The translations under genes and the position numbers were made by a program. The notes under the pieces were generated by a model, which saw only the letters and a list, made by a program, of their open reading frames with translations, was not told the DNA's origin and made no database searches. This document shows positions 33,798 to 43,978 of a stretch of DNA of 64,000 nucleotides, one piece after another (within the stretch, counting starts at the first letter, position 1; the number at the start of each line of letters is the position of its first letter). The stretch comes from Streptomyces abyssomicinicus (GTDB taxonomy: Bacteria > Actinomycetota > Actinomycetes > Streptomycetales > Streptomycetaceae), in the NCBI RefSeq assembly GCF_008974245.1, contig NZ_BBZI01000006.1, forward strand, positions 471,125 through 535,124. Direction: 5' to 3'.

Positions 33798-35489
33798 GTG
33801 CGCAGACCCCGCCGCAAGGCAGCCTCCGTGACCACCGCCCTCGCCACCGCGCTCCTCCTCGGCGCCACCGCCCCGGGCCCGGGCCCGGGCACGGGCATGG
33901 GCACCGGCCCGGGCCCGCACCCTGACCCGACCACCGCCCCGGCCCCGGGCGACGGCCCCTCCGCCGAGGGGGACCCCGCCGCCGCCACCGCCCTGGCCGC
34001 CCGCCTGGTGACCCGCGCCGACGCCCACGACGCGTACCGCCACCTCGCCGCCTTCCAGCGCATCGCCGACGCCAACGGCGGACACCGCGCCGCCGGCACC
34101 CCCGGCGGCGACGCCTCCGCCGCCTACGTGCGCGACGCCCTGCGCGACGCCGGTTACCGGGTCACCTCGACCCCGTTCGAGTTCACCTTCGCCGAGACCC
34201 TCGCCGAGAAGCTGACCGTCACCGCCCCCGGCGGGCCCGCCCGCGACGTCGACGTCTCGCTGATGACGTACACCGTCTCCACCCCCGAGGGGGGCCTCAC
34301 CGCCCCCCTCGCCGCGCTGCCCGAGGAGGGCGACTCGACCCCCGGCTGCGAGCCCTCCGACTACGCCCCGCACGACGTGCGCGGCAAGGTCGTCCTGATC
34401 CCGCGCGGCGCCTGCTCGTTCACCGAGAAGCAGAAGGCCGCGGCCGACGCCGGCGCCGTCGCCGCGCTGATCTCCAACAACACCGAGGGCCCCCTGCACG
34501 GCACCCTCGGTGACCCCTCGGCCGCCGCCGTCCCCACCGGCGGGGTCACCCGCGAGGACGGCAGAGCCCTGGCCGCGGCGGCCCGGACCACCGCGCGGGC
34601 CGAGGACACCGCGGACGCCCCGCACACCGGAGAGACCCCTAACCCCGGGGAGGCCCCGCGCACCACCGTCACCCTCGACCTCCGCGAGCGCCGCGAGCAG
34701 CGCACCACCCACAACGTGACCGCCGAGACCCGCGGCGGCGCCCCCTCCCGCACGGTGATGCTCGGCGCCCACCTGGACTCCGTCACCGAAGGCCCCGGCA
34801 TCAACGACAACGCCTCCGGCTCGGCCGGCCTCCTGGAGGTGGCCCTGGAGCTGGCCCGGGCCGAGCACCACCCCGCCCAGCGGGTGCGCTTCGCCTGGTG
34901 GTCCGCCGAGGAGTTCGGGCTGCTGGGCTCCACCGCCTACGTGGACGCCCTGCCGGCCGACCGGCGCGAGGACATCCGGCTCTACCTGAACTTCGACATG
35001 ATCGCCTCGCCGAACCACGCGTTGTTCGTCTACGACGGCGACGACTCCGACGGCGTCGGCGCGGGCCCCGGCCCGGCCGGCTCGGCCCAGCTGGAGCGGC
35101 AGCTCACCGGCTTCCTCGACCGCCGCGGCCTCTCCCACCTCGGCACCGATTTCAACGGCAGGTCCGACTACGGTCCGTTCATCGAGGCCGGCATCCCCTC
35201 CGGCGGAGCGTTCACCGGCGCGGAGGGGATCAAGACCGAGAAGGTGGCCGCCCTGTTCGGCGGCGAGGCGGGCAAGCCGTACGACCCGTGCTACCACCGG
35301 GCCTGCGACGACCTGGACAACATCTCCATGGCCGCCTTCGACGCCAACATCGACGTGATCGCGCACGCGGCCGGCGTCTACGCCCACGACCTGTCGTCCC
35401 TGACCGCCCCCGCCCCGGCGACCGCCCCGGCCGCCACCACGGCGACCGGCGGCGGCCTCCACCCGGGACACGCGGGCGTCGAGCGCTGA
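33798..35489 (+). CDS. secreted M28-family aminopeptidase with PA domain
   Basis: 563 residues. A signal peptide is followed by a Pro/Gly-rich linker (PGPGPGTGMGTGPGPHP), a protease-associated domain (about 150-280; VRGKVVLIPRGACSF) and an M28 zinc-peptidase domain. Expected ligands are present: AHLDS (His325), NDNASG (bridging Asp about 337), SAEEFG (catalytic Glu/metal Glu about 370), FDMIASP (Asp) and CYHRACDD (His). It resembles Streptomyces leucine aminopeptidases, releasing N-terminal residues outside the cell. The GTG at 33798 has GGAAGG about 9 nt upstream. The C-terminus is an Ala/Thr/Pro tail. Confidence 0.92.
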   Translation: MRRPRRKAASVTTALATALLLGATAPGPGPGTGMGTGPGPHPDPTTAPAPGDGPSAEGDPAAATALAARLVTRADAHDAYRHLAAFQRIADANGGHRAAGTPGGDASAAYVRDALRDAGYRVTSTPFEFTFAETLAEKLTVTAPGGPARDVDVSLMTYTVSTPEGGLTAPLAALPEEGDSTPGCEPSDYAPHDVRGKVVLIPRGACSFTEKQKAAADAGAVAALISNNTEGPLHGTLGDPSAAAVPTGGVTREDGRALAAAARTTARAEDTADAPHTGETPNPGEAPRTTVTLDLRERREQRTTHNVTAETRGGAPSRTVMLGAHLDSVTEGPGINDNASGSAGLLEVALELARAEHHPAQRVRFAWWSAEEFGLLGSTAYVDALPADRREDIRLYLNFDMIASPNHALFVYDGDDSDGVGAGPGPAGSAQLERQLTGFLDRRGLSHLGTDFNGRSDYGPFIEAGIPSGGAFTGAEGIKTEKVAALFGGEAGKPYDPCYHRACDDLDNISMAAFDANIDVIAHAAGVYAHDLSSLTAPAPATAPAATTATGGGLHPGHAGVER

Positions 35490-35545
35490 CCGCGCGGAGG
35501 CGGGACGCCGTGGCCCACCGGACGCCGGGGTCCCGCCATGCGCGA

Positions 35546-35583
35546 GGTTCCGCCGCGCGCCCGGGGTTCCGCCGCGCGCCCGG
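35546..35583 (+). repeat. two tandem copies of a 19-bp unit
   Basis: GGTTCCGCCGCGCGCCCGG occurs twice back to back between the convergent peptidase and lysozyme genes, followed by a partial third copy. Arms GGCGGGAC (35499) and GTCCCGCC (35530) could form a weak hairpin terminator just upstream. Confidence 0.5.
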
Positions 35584-35612
35584 GTCCCGCCGGGCGCCGA
35601 ACCCGCCGGGCC

Positions 35613-36461
35613 TCAGCCCAGGGCCAGCGCCCGCACCCGGTCCAGCGCGCCGTTGAACCGGTTGTGGTCACCGACGATCGGCCCGGTCGAGGTGTACTGC
35701 CACATCGTGTAGTACGGCCACCCGGCCGGCAGCGTCCCCACCGCGGTGGCGTACCGCGCGACCCAGAGCGGGTTGGTGGCGCCGAAGCCGCCGTTGTTCC
35801 CGGTGCACTGGGTCCACCAGCTGGTGGCGGTGTAGATCACCGCGTCGCGCCCGGTCCGCGCCTTGTAGGTGGTGACGAAGTCACGGATCCACGCCACCAT
35901 CTGGCTCTGCGTCTTCCCGTAGCAGGCGGCCCCGTACGGGTTCCACTCGATGTCCAGCACACCCGGCAGGGTCTTGCCGTCGCGGGACCATCCGCCCCCG
36001 TTGTCGACGAAGTAGTTGGCCTGGGTTGCGCCGCTCGTGGTGTCCGGGGTGGCGAAGTGGTAGGTGCCGCGGATCATCCCGACGTTGTACGAGCCGTTGT
36101 ACTGCTGCGTGAAGTACGTGTTCTTGTAGTACGTGCCCTCGGTGGCCTTGACGTAGGCCCACTTCACGCCGCTGTTCCACAGCCCGGTCCAGTCCACGTT
36201 GCCCTGGTGGCTGCTGACGTCGACGCCCTCGGTCTGGGTGGCGGCGGCCCCGATGCCGGAGGGCGTGCCCTGCCGGCCGTCGTGGGCCAGGACGCCCATG
36301 CCCAGGTGGGCCGAGCCGCGGGCGGGGACGGCGCCGGCGGAGCCAGGGGTGGCGCCGGCGGAGCCAGGGGTGGCGGCCGAGGCGGGGGTGGCGGTGAACG
36401 CGGCGAGGGCCGCGAGGAGCGCGCCGGCGAGGACGGCGCGCGAGGGTCTGAGCACGGACAT
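35613..36461 (-). CDS. secreted GH25 muramidase (lysozyme M1/cellosyl type)
   Basis: 282 residues. A signal peptide (1-29) is followed by a short ATPGSAG repeat linker and a glycosyl hydrolase family 25 domain: GVDVSSHQGNVDW (Asp81), YVKATEGTYYKN (Glu108) and LDIEWN (Asp170/Glu172, catalytic pair). GH25 enzymes cut beta-1,4 bonds between MurNAc and GlcNAc. The start at 36461 has GGAGG 6 nt upstream; a longer open frame upstream is not coding. Convergent with the M28 peptidase. Probably for wall turnover or attack on other bacteria. Confidence 0.93.
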   Translation of the reverse strand: MSVLRPSRAVLAGALLAALAAFTATPASAATPGSAGATPGSAGAVPARGSAHLGMGVLAHDGRQGTPSGIGAAATQTEGVDVSSHQGNVDWTGLWNSGVKWAYVKATEGTYYKNTYFTQQYNGSYNVGMIRGTYHFATPDTTSGATQANYFVDNGGGWSRDGKTLPGVLDIEWNPYGAACYGKTQSQMVAWIRDFVTTYKARTGRDAVIYTATSWWTQCTGNNGGFGATNPLWVARYATAVGTLPAGWPYYTMWQYTSTGPIVGDHNRFNGALDRVRALALG

Positions 36462-36623
36462 GCGTACCTCCGGTGAGGGGAGCTGAAAGCTGCTGCTTGG
36501 CGCGAACATGTCAGTGGTGCCGGGATCGACGCTACGCCCGTAGAGCTCCCCCGAAAAGAGCGCCCGCCCCCCGCTCCGGCCCGACGGATCCGCCGTTCGC
36601 CGGAATCCGGCCACCGCGCTTGG

Positions 36624-36629
36624 CAGGAT
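36624..36629 (+). promoter_or_regulatory. -10-like CAGGAT, 7 nt before the ATG at 36637
   Basis: CAGGAT, then GGAGGCC, then ATG. The GGAGG is only 2 nt from the ATG, too close to serve as an RBS, so the hexamer is better read as a -10 for a leaderless mRNA. This decides the start at 36637 over the ATG at 36628. Confidence 0.5.
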
Positions 36630-36636
36630 GGAGGCC

Positions 36637-37362
36637 ATGTCCGCCGCGCACACCCCGGCACCGGCCGGGGAGACCGAAGCCCCTGTCGTCGTGGACCGCC
36701 GCACCGGCCCCCACGGCGAGATCGTCCTGCGCCGCCACGGCGCGCTGCTGCAGATCATCGCCAACGGCTGCTTCCTGATGGACACCTCCGACGGCCGCTC
36801 CGAGCGCCTGCTGGTCGACGCCGCCGCCCGCGCCCTCGACGAGGCGGGCGGCCGCACGGAACCGCACCTGCTGATCGGCGGCCTGGGTGTCGGATTTTCG
36901 CTCGCACACGCCGCGGCCGACCCTCGATGGGGCCGGATCACGGTGGTCGAGCGCGAGTCCGCGGTCATCGGCTGGCACCGCTCCGGGCCCCTGTCGCACC
37001 TCACCGCCGAGGCCCTCGCGGACCCGCGCACGGAGATCGTCGAGGCCGATGTGATTCGTTATCTGGATGTGACTTCCCGCACCTGGGACGCCCTGTGCCT
37101 GGATATCGACAACGGCCCCGGATGGACCGTCGACGAGGGCAACGACAGCCTCTACTCACCGGCCGGACTCGCAAGCTGCGCAAGGGTTTTGCGGCCTGAC
37201 GGAGTGCTGGCGGTGTGGTCCGCCCAGCCGTCCGCGAAATTCGAAGGTAGCTTGCGGAATGCCGGATTCCGGCAGGTGCGTACCGATCAGGTCCCCGTTG
37301 CCCGAGGAGTCCCCGACGTGGTGCACCTCGCGCTGCGGCCCGGGATGGCTCTCGCCGGGTGA
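36637..37362 (+). CDS. spermidine-synthase-like methyltransferase-fold protein
   Basis: 241 residues with a Rossmann fold of the polyamine synthase/SAM type: LLIGGLGVGFSLAHAA (motif I), ITVVERESAVIGWH (acidic strand 2), ALCLDIDNGPGW and LRPDGVLAVWSAQPS. The GLGVGF motif and DIDNGPxW are typical of actinobacterial spermidine synthase-like proteins that lack the tetramerisation domain. The substrate is uncertain; it may bind decarboxylated SAM or SAM. The ATG at 36637 was chosen from the leaderless promoter; an ATG at 36628 would add three residues. A weak hairpin (GGCGCCG/CGGCGCC, 37383-37401) follows the stop. Confidence 0.8.
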   Translation: MSAAHTPAPAGETEAPVVVDRRTGPHGEIVLRRHGALLQIIANGCFLMDTSDGRSERLLVDAAARALDEAGGRTEPHLLIGGLGVGFSLAHAAADPRWGRITVVERESAVIGWHRSGPLSHLTAEALADPRTEIVEADVIRYLDVTSRTWDALCLDIDNGPGWTVDEGNDSLYSPAGLASCARVLRPDGVLAVWSAQPSAKFEGSLRNAGFRQVRTDQVPVARGVPDVVHLALRPGMALAG

Positions 37363-37459
37363 ATCCCCGTACGCTGCCCCTTGGCGCCGATCACCGGCGC
37401 CTTGACCGCAGGCATGGGAATCACCCCACGGATTCCGGAAAGCACACCAGGGGCGGGCG

Positions 37460-38197
37460 ATGGAGCAGACACACACCTCGCACAGCGGAAGCACGGCGAC
37501 GCAGGGCGCGCAGCGCAGAGTCCTGGTGGTCGAGGACGACCCGACGATCGTCGACGCGATCGCGGCCCGCCTGCGCGCCGAAGGATTCCTGGTGCAAACG
37601 GCGGGCGACGGACCGGCCGCCGTGGACACCGCGGAGGCCTGGCAGCCCGACCTGCTGATCCTCGACGTCATGCTGCCCGGCTTCGACGGCCTCGAGGTCT
37701 GCCGCCGCGTGCAGGCCCAGCGTCCGGTGCCGGTGCTGATGCTCACCGCGCGCGACGACGAGACGGACATGCTGGTGGGCCTCGGCGTCGGCGCCGACGA
37801 CTACATGACCAAGCCGTTCTCCATGCGGGAGCTGGCGGCGCGCGTCCACGTGCTGCTGCGCCGCATGGAGCGCGCGGCCCTGGCCGCCGCCACGCCGCGC
37901 TCCGGCGTGCTGCGCCTGGGCGAGCTGGAGATCGACCACGCCCAGCGCCGGGTGCGGGTCCGCTCCGAGGACGTCCACCTGACGCCCACCGAGTTCGACC
38001 TGCTGGTGTGCCTGGCCAACACCCCGCGCGCGGTGCTCTCCCGTGAGCAGCTGCTGGCCGAGGTGTGGGACTGGGCCGACGCCTCCGGCACGCGGACCGT
38101 CGACAGCCACATCAAGGCGCTGCGCCGGAAGATCGGCGCCGAGCGCATCCGGACCGTGCACGGCGTGGGCTACGCCCTGGAGACGCCGACGCCATGA
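37460..38197 (+). CDS. OmpR/PhoB-family response regulator
   Basis: 245 residues. The receiver domain (about 20-130) has acidic pair Glu25/Asp26/Asp27, phospho-acceptor Asp69 in LLILDVMLPG, Thr97 in MLTARDD and Lys118 in MTKPF. The C-terminal winged helix (about 150-243) is of OmpR type (HLTPTEFDLLVCLA, RTVDSHIKALRRKIG, TVHGVGYALE). The GTG/ATG choice is ATG at 37460 after GGGGCGGGCG. The stop overlaps the kinase start (ATGA), forming a two-gene operon. Target genes are unknown. Confidence 0.95.
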   Translation: MEQTHTSHSGSTATQGAQRRVLVVEDDPTIVDAIAARLRAEGFLVQTAGDGPAAVDTAEAWQPDLLILDVMLPGFDGLEVCRRVQAQRPVPVLMLTARDDETDMLVGLGVGADDYMTKPFSMRELAARVHVLLRRMERAALAAATPRSGVLRLGELEIDHAQRRVRVRSEDVHLTPTEFDLLVCLANTPRAVLSREQLLAEVWDWADASGTRTVDSHIKALRRKIGAERIRTVHGVGYALETPTP

Positions 38198-39324
38198 CCA
38201 GCGACCCGGCGGGCGGGAGCCCGGTGGGCGGGCGCAGACCGTACGGGCCGCCGTGCCCCCGGCGGGGCATGCGCCCGTTCTCGATCAAGACCAAGCTGTG
38301 CGTCCTGGTCGTGGCCTCGGTGCTGATCACCACGGGTTTCCTGCTGATAGCGCTGCGCACGGACACCGAGCTGCGCTTCGTCATGGTCTTCTCCATGATC
38401 GCCACGCTGCTGATCACCCAGTTCGTGGCGCAGTCGCTGACCGCGCCGCTGGACGCGATGACCGGCGTGGCCCGGGCCATAGCCCACGGCGACTACGGCC
38501 GCCGGGTCAGCGAGAACCGGCGGGACGAGCTCGGCGACCTGTCCCGGGCGATCAACCGGATGGCCGACGAGCTGGACACCCAGGACCGCCAGCGCAAGGA
38601 GCTTGTGGCGAACGTCTCGCACGAGCTGCGCACCCCCATCGCCGGCCTGCGCGCGGTGCTGGAGAACGTGGTGGACGGCGTCTGCGAGGCGGACCCGGAG
38701 ACCATGCGGACGGCGCTGCGGCAGACCGAGCGGCTGGGCCGGCTGGTGGACACCCTGCTGGACCTGTCCCGGCTGGACAACGGCGTGGTGCCGCTGAAGG
38801 CCCGCACCTTCGAGGTGTGGCCGTACCTCTCGGGGATCATCAAGGAGGCCGGGATGGTCGCCGCCGCCCGCCCGGGCCTGGCGTCCGGCTCCGGCACCCA
38901 CACCCGCAGCGACGTCCACCTGCACCTGGACGTGCAGCCCACCCACCTGACCGCGCACGCGGACCCCGAGCGGCTGCACCAGGTGCTCGCCAACCTCATC
39001 GACAACGCGATGAAGCACAGCCCGGCCCGCGGCCGGGTCACCGTGCGCGCGCGGGGCGGCCCGTACCCGGGCTCCCTGACGCTGGAGGTCCAGGACGAGG
39101 GTCCGGGCATTCCGCGCGCCGAGTGGCACCGCGTCTTCGAACGTTTCAACCGGGGCTCGGCCGCGCCGTCCCACGGTCCGGGCAGCGACGGCGGCACCGG
39201 CCTCGGTCTCGCCATCGCCCGCTGGGCCGTCGAGCTGCACGGTGGACGCATCCGCGTGGCCGAATCCGATCGCGGGTGTCGCATACTCGTCACCCTTCCG
39301 GGGACGCTCCCGGAGCAGGGTTGA
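38194..39324 (+). CDS. sensor histidine kinase (partner of the response regulator)
   Basis: 376 residues. Two membrane helices (about 33-53 and 61-79) are separated by only a few residues, so there is almost no extracytoplasmic sensor. HAMP is at about 79-131, HisKA has His143 in NVSHELRTP, and HATPase_c has LANLIDNAMKHS (N-box), DEGPGIP and GGTGLGLAIA. With such a short loop it probably senses a membrane or intracellular signal. The ATG at 38194 overlaps the regulator stop. It reads toward kgd, 306 nt downstream. Confidence 0.95.
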   Translation: MTSDPAGGSPVGGRRPYGPPCPRRGMRPFSIKTKLCVLVVASVLITTGFLLIALRTDTELRFVMVFSMIATLLITQFVAQSLTAPLDAMTGVARAIAHGDYGRRVSENRRDELGDLSRAINRMADELDTQDRQRKELVANVSHELRTPIAGLRAVLENVVDGVCEADPETMRTALRQTERLGRLVDTLLDLSRLDNGVVPLKARTFEVWPYLSGIIKEAGMVAAARPGLASGSGTHTRSDVHLHLDVQPTHLTAHADPERLHQVLANLIDNAMKHSPARGRVTVRARGGPYPGSLTLEVQDEGPGIPRAEWHRVFERFNRGSAAPSHGPGSDGGTGLGLAIARWAVELHGGRIRVAESDRGCRILVTLPGTLPEQG

Positions 39325-39630
39325 CGTAAAGTTCGAATCAAGAACCCTTCAAGATCGAGCGGCGTCCGCGCCGGTCGGGCACGTGTGAGCACGTGGAAGG
39401 GGGGAACAGGCGCGTACAGAAGTCGTGCGCGGCTTCCACCGTCGTGCCCGTACACACCTGTTTCCTAGGGGAACCCCGGTTGTTTCCCGCCATTTCCGCC
39501 GCCGAAACACGTCTGCGGATGTGACTTGCGCGACGATGACCGGGCCCGGCCTGACCATCCCTGCCGGGGAGGCGTAGCCTTTGTTCCCGCTGTCCATAAC
39601 CTTGTGAAGCGGAAGAGGGCGGTTGCCGCC
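39325..39630 (+). promoter_or_regulatory. kgd upstream region with tandem CACGTG palindromes
   Basis: 306 nt without a gene. CACGTG occurs at 39380-39385 and 39390-39395 separated by TGAG, a possible operator. A plausible promoter is CTGACC (39551-39556) with TAGCCT (39575-39580) at an 18-nt spacing, about 50 nt before the kgd start. Local GC is lower than average. Confidence 0.4.
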
Positions 39631-42600
39631 GTGTCGCCACAGTCCAGTAACTCGAGTGTCTCGACCGACGCAGGCTCGGCGGGTAAGAACCCCGCCGCTG
39701 CGTTCGGCGCCAATGAGTGGCTCGTCGACGAGATCTATCAGCAGTACCTCCAGGACCCGAATTCGGTAGACCGCGCCTGGTGGGACTTCTTCGCCGACTA
39801 CAAGCCGGGCTCCTCCGCCCAGCAGTCCGCCGCGCCGGCCCCGGCCGCTCCGGCCCAGCCCGCCGCCCCGGCCCAGGCCGCGGCTCCGGTGCAGGCCGCC
39901 GCTCCCGCCGCCCCGCAGCAGGCCGCCGCTCCGGCCCCCGCGAAGCCCGCTCCGGCGAAGCCCGCCGCCGCCCCGGCCGCCGTGCCGGCTCCGGCGAAGG
40001 CTCCCGCCAAGGCGAAGGCCGAGCCGCAGGCCGAGGCCACGTCGGGCCCCGAGTACGTCACGCTCCGTGGCCCCGGCGCCGCCGTCGCCAAGAACATGAA
40101 CGCCTCCCTGGAGCTGCCGACCGCCACGTCGGTCCGCGCGGTCCCGGTGAAGCTGCTGTTCGACAACCGCATCGTCATCAACAACCACCTCAAGCGCGCC
40201 CGCGGCGGGAAGATCTCCTTCACGCACCTCATCGGGTACGCGATGGTGCAGGCCGTCAAGGCCATGCCGTCGATGAACTGGTCCTTCGCGCAGAAGGACG
40301 GCAAGCCGACGCTGGTCAAGCCCGAGCACGTCAACCTCGGTCTGGCCATCGACCTGGTGAAGCCCAACGGCGACCGCCAGCTCGTCGTCGCGGCCATCAA
40401 GAAGGCCGAGACCCTGAACTTCTTCGAGTTCTGGCAGGCCTACGAGGACATCGTCCGTCGCGCCCGCGACAACAAGCTGACGATGGACGACTTCACCGGC
40501 GTGACGGTCTCCCTCACCAACCCCGGCGGCATCGGCACCGTGCACTCCGTGCCGCGCCTGATGCCCGGCCAGTCGGTGATCATGGGCGTCGGCGCCATGG
40601 AGTACCCCGCCGAGTTCCAGGGCACCTCCCAGGACACCCTGAACAAGCTGGGCATCTCCAAGGTGATGACCCTCACCTCGACGTACGACCACCGCACCAT
40701 CCAGGGCGCCGCCTCCGGCGAGTTCCTGCGGATCGTGTCGAACCTGCTGCTCGGCGAGAACGGCTTCTACGACGAGATCTTCGAGGCGCTGCGCATCCCC
40801 TACGAGCCGGTCCGCTGGCTCAAGGACATCGACGCCTCGCACGACGACGACGTCACCAAGGCCGCCCGCGTCTTCGAGCTGATCCACTCCTACCGGGTCC
40901 GCGGCCACGTCATGGCCGACACCGACCCGCTGGAGTACCAGCAGCGCAAGCACCCCGACCTGGACATCACCGAGCACGGCCTCACCCTGTGGGACCTCGA
41001 GCGTGAGTTCGCCGTCGGCGGCTTCGCCGGCAAGTCGATGATGAAGCTGCGCGACATCCTCGGCGTGCTCCGCGACTCGTACTGCCGCACCACCGGCATC
41101 GAGTACATGCACATCCAGGACCCGAAGCAGCGCAAGTGGCTCCAGGACCGCATCGAGCGCCCGCACTCCAAGCCGGAGCGCGAGGAGCAGCTGCGGATCC
41201 TGCGCCGCCTGAACGCCGCCGAGGCCTTCGAGACGTTCCTGCAGACCAAGTACGTCGGCCAGAAGCGCTTCTCGCTGGAGGGCGGCGAGTCCGTCATCCC
41301 GCTGCTCGACGCGGTGATCGACTCGGCCGCCGAGTCCCGCCTGGACGAGGTCGTCATCGGCATGGCCCACCGCGGCCGCCTGAACGTCCTCGCCAACATC
41401 GTCGGCAAGTCCTACGCGCAGATCTTCCGCGAGTTCGAGGGCAACCTCGACCCGAAGTCGATGCACGGCTCCGGCGACGTGAAGTACCACTTGGGCGCCG
41501 AGGGCACCTTCACCGGCCTGGACGGCGAGCAGATCGCCGTCTCGCTGGTCGCCAACCCCTCGCACCTGGAGGCGGTGGACCCGGTCCTGGAGGGCGTCGC
41601 CCGCGCCAAGCAGGACATCATCAACAAGGGCGGCACGGACTTCACCGTCCTGCCGATCGCCATACACGGTGACGCGGCCTTCGCGGGCCAGGGCGTGGTG
41701 GCCGAGACCCTGAACATGTCGCAGCTGCGCGGCTACCGCACCGGCGGCACGGTCCACATCGTCATCAACAACCAGGTCGGCTTCACCGCGGCCCCCGAGT
41801 CCTCGCGTTCCTCCATGTACGCGACGGACGTGGCCCGGATGATCGAGGCGCCGATCTTCCACGTCAACGGCGACGACCCCGAGGCCGTCGTCCGTGTCGC
41901 CCGGCTCGCCTTCGAGTTCCGCCAGGCGTTCAACAAGGACGTGGTCATCGACCTCATCTGCTACCGCCGCCGCGGTCACAACGAGTCGGACAACCCGGCG
42001 TTCACCCAGCCGCTGATGTACGACCTGATCGACAAGAAGCGCTCGGTGCGCAAGCTGTACACCGAGTCCCTCATCGGTCGCGGCGACATCACCCTGGAAG
42101 AGGCCGAGCAGGCGCTGCAGGACTACCAGGGCCAGCTGGAGAAGGTCTTCACGGAGGTCCGCGAGGCCACCGCGCAGCCCGTCCCCACCGAGGCCGTGGA
42201 CCCGCAGGCCGGCTTCCCGGTCCCGGTGACCACCGCGATCTCCAGCGAGGTCGTCAAGCGGATCGCCGAGTCCCAGGTCAACATCCCCGACCACATCACC
42301 GCGCACCCGCGTCTGCTGCCGCAGCTGCAGCGCCGTGCGGCCATGGTCGAGGACGGCACGATCGACTGGGGCATGGGCGAGACCCTCGCCGTCGGCTCGC
42401 TCCTCCTCGAGGGCGTCCCGGTCCGCCTGGCCGGCCAGGACTCGCAGCGCGGCACCTTCGGCCAGCGTCACGCGGTCATCATCGACCGCGAGACCGGCGA
42501 GGAGTTCACGCCGCTGCTGTACCTGTCGGACGAGCAGGCCCGCCTGAACGTCTACAACTCCCTCCTCTCCGAGTACGCGGCGATGGGCTTCGAGTACGGC

Positions 42601-43410
42601 TACTCGCTGGCCCGCCCCGAGGCTCTGGTCATGTGGGAGGCGCAGTTCGGCGACTTCGTCAACGGCGCGCAGACGGTCGTGGACGAGTTCATCTCCTCCG
42701 CCGAGCAGAAGTGGGGCCAGACCTCCGGCGTCACCCTGCTCCTGCCGCACGGCTACGAGGGCCAGGGCCCGGACCACTCGTCCGCCCGCCCGGAGCGCTT
42801 CCTCCAGATGTGCGCGCAGAACAACATGACGGTCGCCATGCCGACGCTCCCGTCGAACTACTTCCACCTCCTGCGGTGGCAGGTGCACAACCCGCACCAC
42901 AAGCCGCTGGTGGTCTTCACCCCGAAGTCGATGCTGCGTCTCAAGGCCGCCGCGTCGAAGGCGGAGGAGTTCACGACGGGCAGCTTCCGTCCGGTCATCG
43001 GCGACGAGTCGGTGAACCCGGCCTCGGTCCGCAAGGTCGTCTTCTGCGCCGGCAAGGTCTACTACGACCTCGACGCCGAGCGGAAGAAGCGCGGCGACAC
43101 CGAGACGGCGATCATCCGCCTGGAGCGGCTGTACCCGCTGCCGGGTGAGGAGATCCAGGCCGAGCTGGCCAAGTTCCCGAACGCCGAGAAGTTCCTCTGG
43201 GTGCAGGAGGAGCCGGCGAACCAGGGCTTCTGGCCGTTCATCGCGCTGAACCTGATCGACCACCTCGACCTGAAGGTCGGCGCGGACGTCCCCGCCGCCG
43301 AGCGCCTGCGCCGCATCTCGCGTCCGCACGGCTCGTCGCCGGCCGTCGGCTCCGCCAAGCGTCACCAGGCCGAGCAGGAGCAGCTGGTCCGTGAGGTCTT
43401 CGAGGCGTAA
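39631..43410 (+). CDS. kgd: multifunctional 2-oxoglutarate decarboxylase/dehydrogenase (E2o-E1o fusion)
   Basis: 1259 residues. This is the actinobacterial Kgd: an E1o N-terminal peptide ([16 protein letters not shown]), an Ala/Pro linker (about 68-130), an E2-type succinyltransferase domain (about 140-370; catalytic His354 in [11 protein letters not shown]) and a thiamine-diphosphate E1 domain ([10 protein letters not shown] about 580, [11 protein letters not shown] about 680, [12 protein letters not shown] about 780). It feeds 2-oxoglutarate to succinyl-CoA or succinic semialdehyde in the TCA cycle. The GTG at 39631 (MSPQSSNSS) matches the usual start; the open frame extends further upstream without support. 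In mycobacteria, activity is controlled by the FHA protein GarA/OdhI. Confidence 0.97.
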   Translation: MSPQSSNSSVSTDAGSAGKNPAAAFGANEWLVDEIYQQYLQDPNSVDRAWWDFFADYKPGSSAQQSAAPAPAAPAQPAAPAQAAAPVQAAAPAAPQQAAAPAPAKPAPAKPAAAPAAVPAPAKAPAKAKAEPQAEATSGPEYVTLRGPGAAVAKNMNASLELPTATSVRAVPVKLLFDNRIVINNHLKRARGGKISFTHLIGYAMVQAVKAMPSMNWSFAQKDGKPTLVKPEHVNLGLAIDLVKPNGDRQLVVAAIKKAETLNFFEFWQAYEDIVRRARDNKLTMDDFTGVTVSLTNPGGIGTVHSVPRLMPGQSVIMGVGAMEYPAEFQGTSQDTLNKLGISKVMTLTSTYDHRTIQGAASGEFLRIVSNLLLGENGFYDEIFEALRIPYEPVRWLKDIDASHDDDVTKAARVFELIHSYRVRGHVMADTDPLEYQQRKHPDLDITEHGLTLWDLEREFAVGGFAGKSMMKLRDILGVLRDSYCRTTGIEYMHIQDPKQRKWLQDRIERPHSKPEREEQLRILRRLNAAEAFETFLQTKYVGQKRFSLEGGESVIPLLDAVIDSAAESRLDEVVIGMAHRGRLNVLANIVGKSYAQIFREFEGNLDPKSMHGSGDVKYHLGAEGTFTGLDGEQIAVSLVANPSHLEAVDPVLEGVARAKQDIINKGGTDFTVLPIAIHGDAAFAGQGVVAETLNMSQLRGYRTGGTVHIVINNQVGFTAAPESSRSSMYATDVARMIEAPIFHVNGDDPEAVVRVARLAFEFRQAFNKDVVIDLICYRRRGHNESDNPAFTQPLMYDLIDKKRSVRKLYTESLIGRGDITLEEAEQALQDYQGQLEKVFTEVREATAQPVPTEAVDPQAGFPVPVTTAISSEVVKRIAESQVNIPDHITAHPRLLPQLQRRAAMVEDGTIDWGMGETLAVGSLLLEGVPVRLAGQDSQRGTFGQRHAVIIDRETGEEFTPLLYLSDEQARLNVYNSLLSEYAAMGFEYGYSLARPEALVMWEAQFGDFVNGAQTVVDEFISSAEQKWGQTSGVTLLLPHGYEGQGPDHSSARPERFLQMCAQNNMTVAMPTLPSNYFHLLRWQVHNPHHKPLVVFTPKSMLRLKAAASKAEEFTTGSFRPVIGDESVNPASVRKVVFCAGKVYYDLDAERKKRGDTETAIIRLERLYPLPGEEIQAELAKFPNAEKFLWVQEEPANQGFWPFIALNLIDHLDLKVGADVPAAERLRRISRPHGSSPAVGSAKRHQAEQEQLVREVFEA

Positions 43411-43430
43411 GGCCCCGCAGTCCTCGAGGT

Positions 43431-43464
43431 GAGGGCCCGGTCCGGATTCCCGGGCCGGGCCCTT
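43431..43464 (+). terminator. hairpin terminator after kgd
   Basis: Arms GAGGGCCCGGTCCGG and CCGGGCCGGGCCCTT (43450-43464) form a roughly 15-bp stem with two G:T pairs and a 4-nt loop, 20 nt after the stop. Confidence 0.8.
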
Positions 43465-43569
43465 ACCCTGTCTGCGTACGGTCGTGTCCCACCGGTCCCG
43501 CCGGTCCTGTCCCACCGTGGCGTCCCGCCGTTCGCCGCACCCGGCCGTCGCCCCACCGCCATTGGTTGC

Positions 43570-43675
43570 GCGCCTTTGGTCCCGCGCCTTTGGTCCCGCG
43601 CCTTTGGTCCCGCGCCTTCGGCCCCACGCCTTTGGTCCCGCGCCTTGGTCCCACCGCCTTTGATCCCACCGCCCT
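43570..43675 (+). repeat. tandem 14-bp repeats, seven to eight copies
   Basis: The unit GCGCCTTTGGTCCC is perfect three times (43570-43611), then diverges (GCGCCTTCGGCCCC, ACGCCTTTGGTCCC, GCGCCTTGGTCCC, ACCGCCTTTGATCCC). The array ends about 30 nt before the start of the 59-residue gene, so it lies in its promoter or leader. The period of 14 is not a multiple of three. Confidence 0.85.
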
Positions 43676-43702
43676 TTCCGAACCGCAGGAGACACCACCC
43701 CC

Positions 43703-43882
43703 ATGTACTTCACCGACCGCGGCATCGAGGAGCTGGAGAAGCGACGCGGCGAGGAGGAGGTCACCTTCGAGTGGCTCGCCGAGCAGCTCCGCACCTTCGT
43801 CGACCTCAACCCCGACTTCGAGGTTCCGGTCGAGCGCCTCGCCACCTGGCTCGCCCGCCTCGACGACGAGGACGACGAGTAA
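43703..43882 (+). CDS. small conserved acidic protein (DUF6104-like, 59 aa)
   Basis: A 59-residue protein beginning MYFTDRGIEELEKR and containing FEWLAEQLRTFVDLNP and an acidic end (LARLDDEDDE). From memory this is a highly conserved Streptomyces protein placed directly after kgd, with family name DUF6104. AGGAG precedes the ATG by about 12 nt. The function is unknown; the conserved position beside a TCA-cycle enzyme and its small acidic helical character suggest a regulator or partner. Confidence 0.85.
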   Translation: MYFTDRGIEELEKRRGEEEVTFEWLAEQLRTFVDLNPDFEVPVERLATWLARLDDEDDE

Positions 43883-43978
43883 CACCGGCGCGCTCACGTC
43901 CCGCCCTCCGGGGCCCCGCCCCGGCCCCCGGGACCCCTGCCGTGGTCCCGGAGGGCCTTCTCCCTGGCCGAGGAGGCC

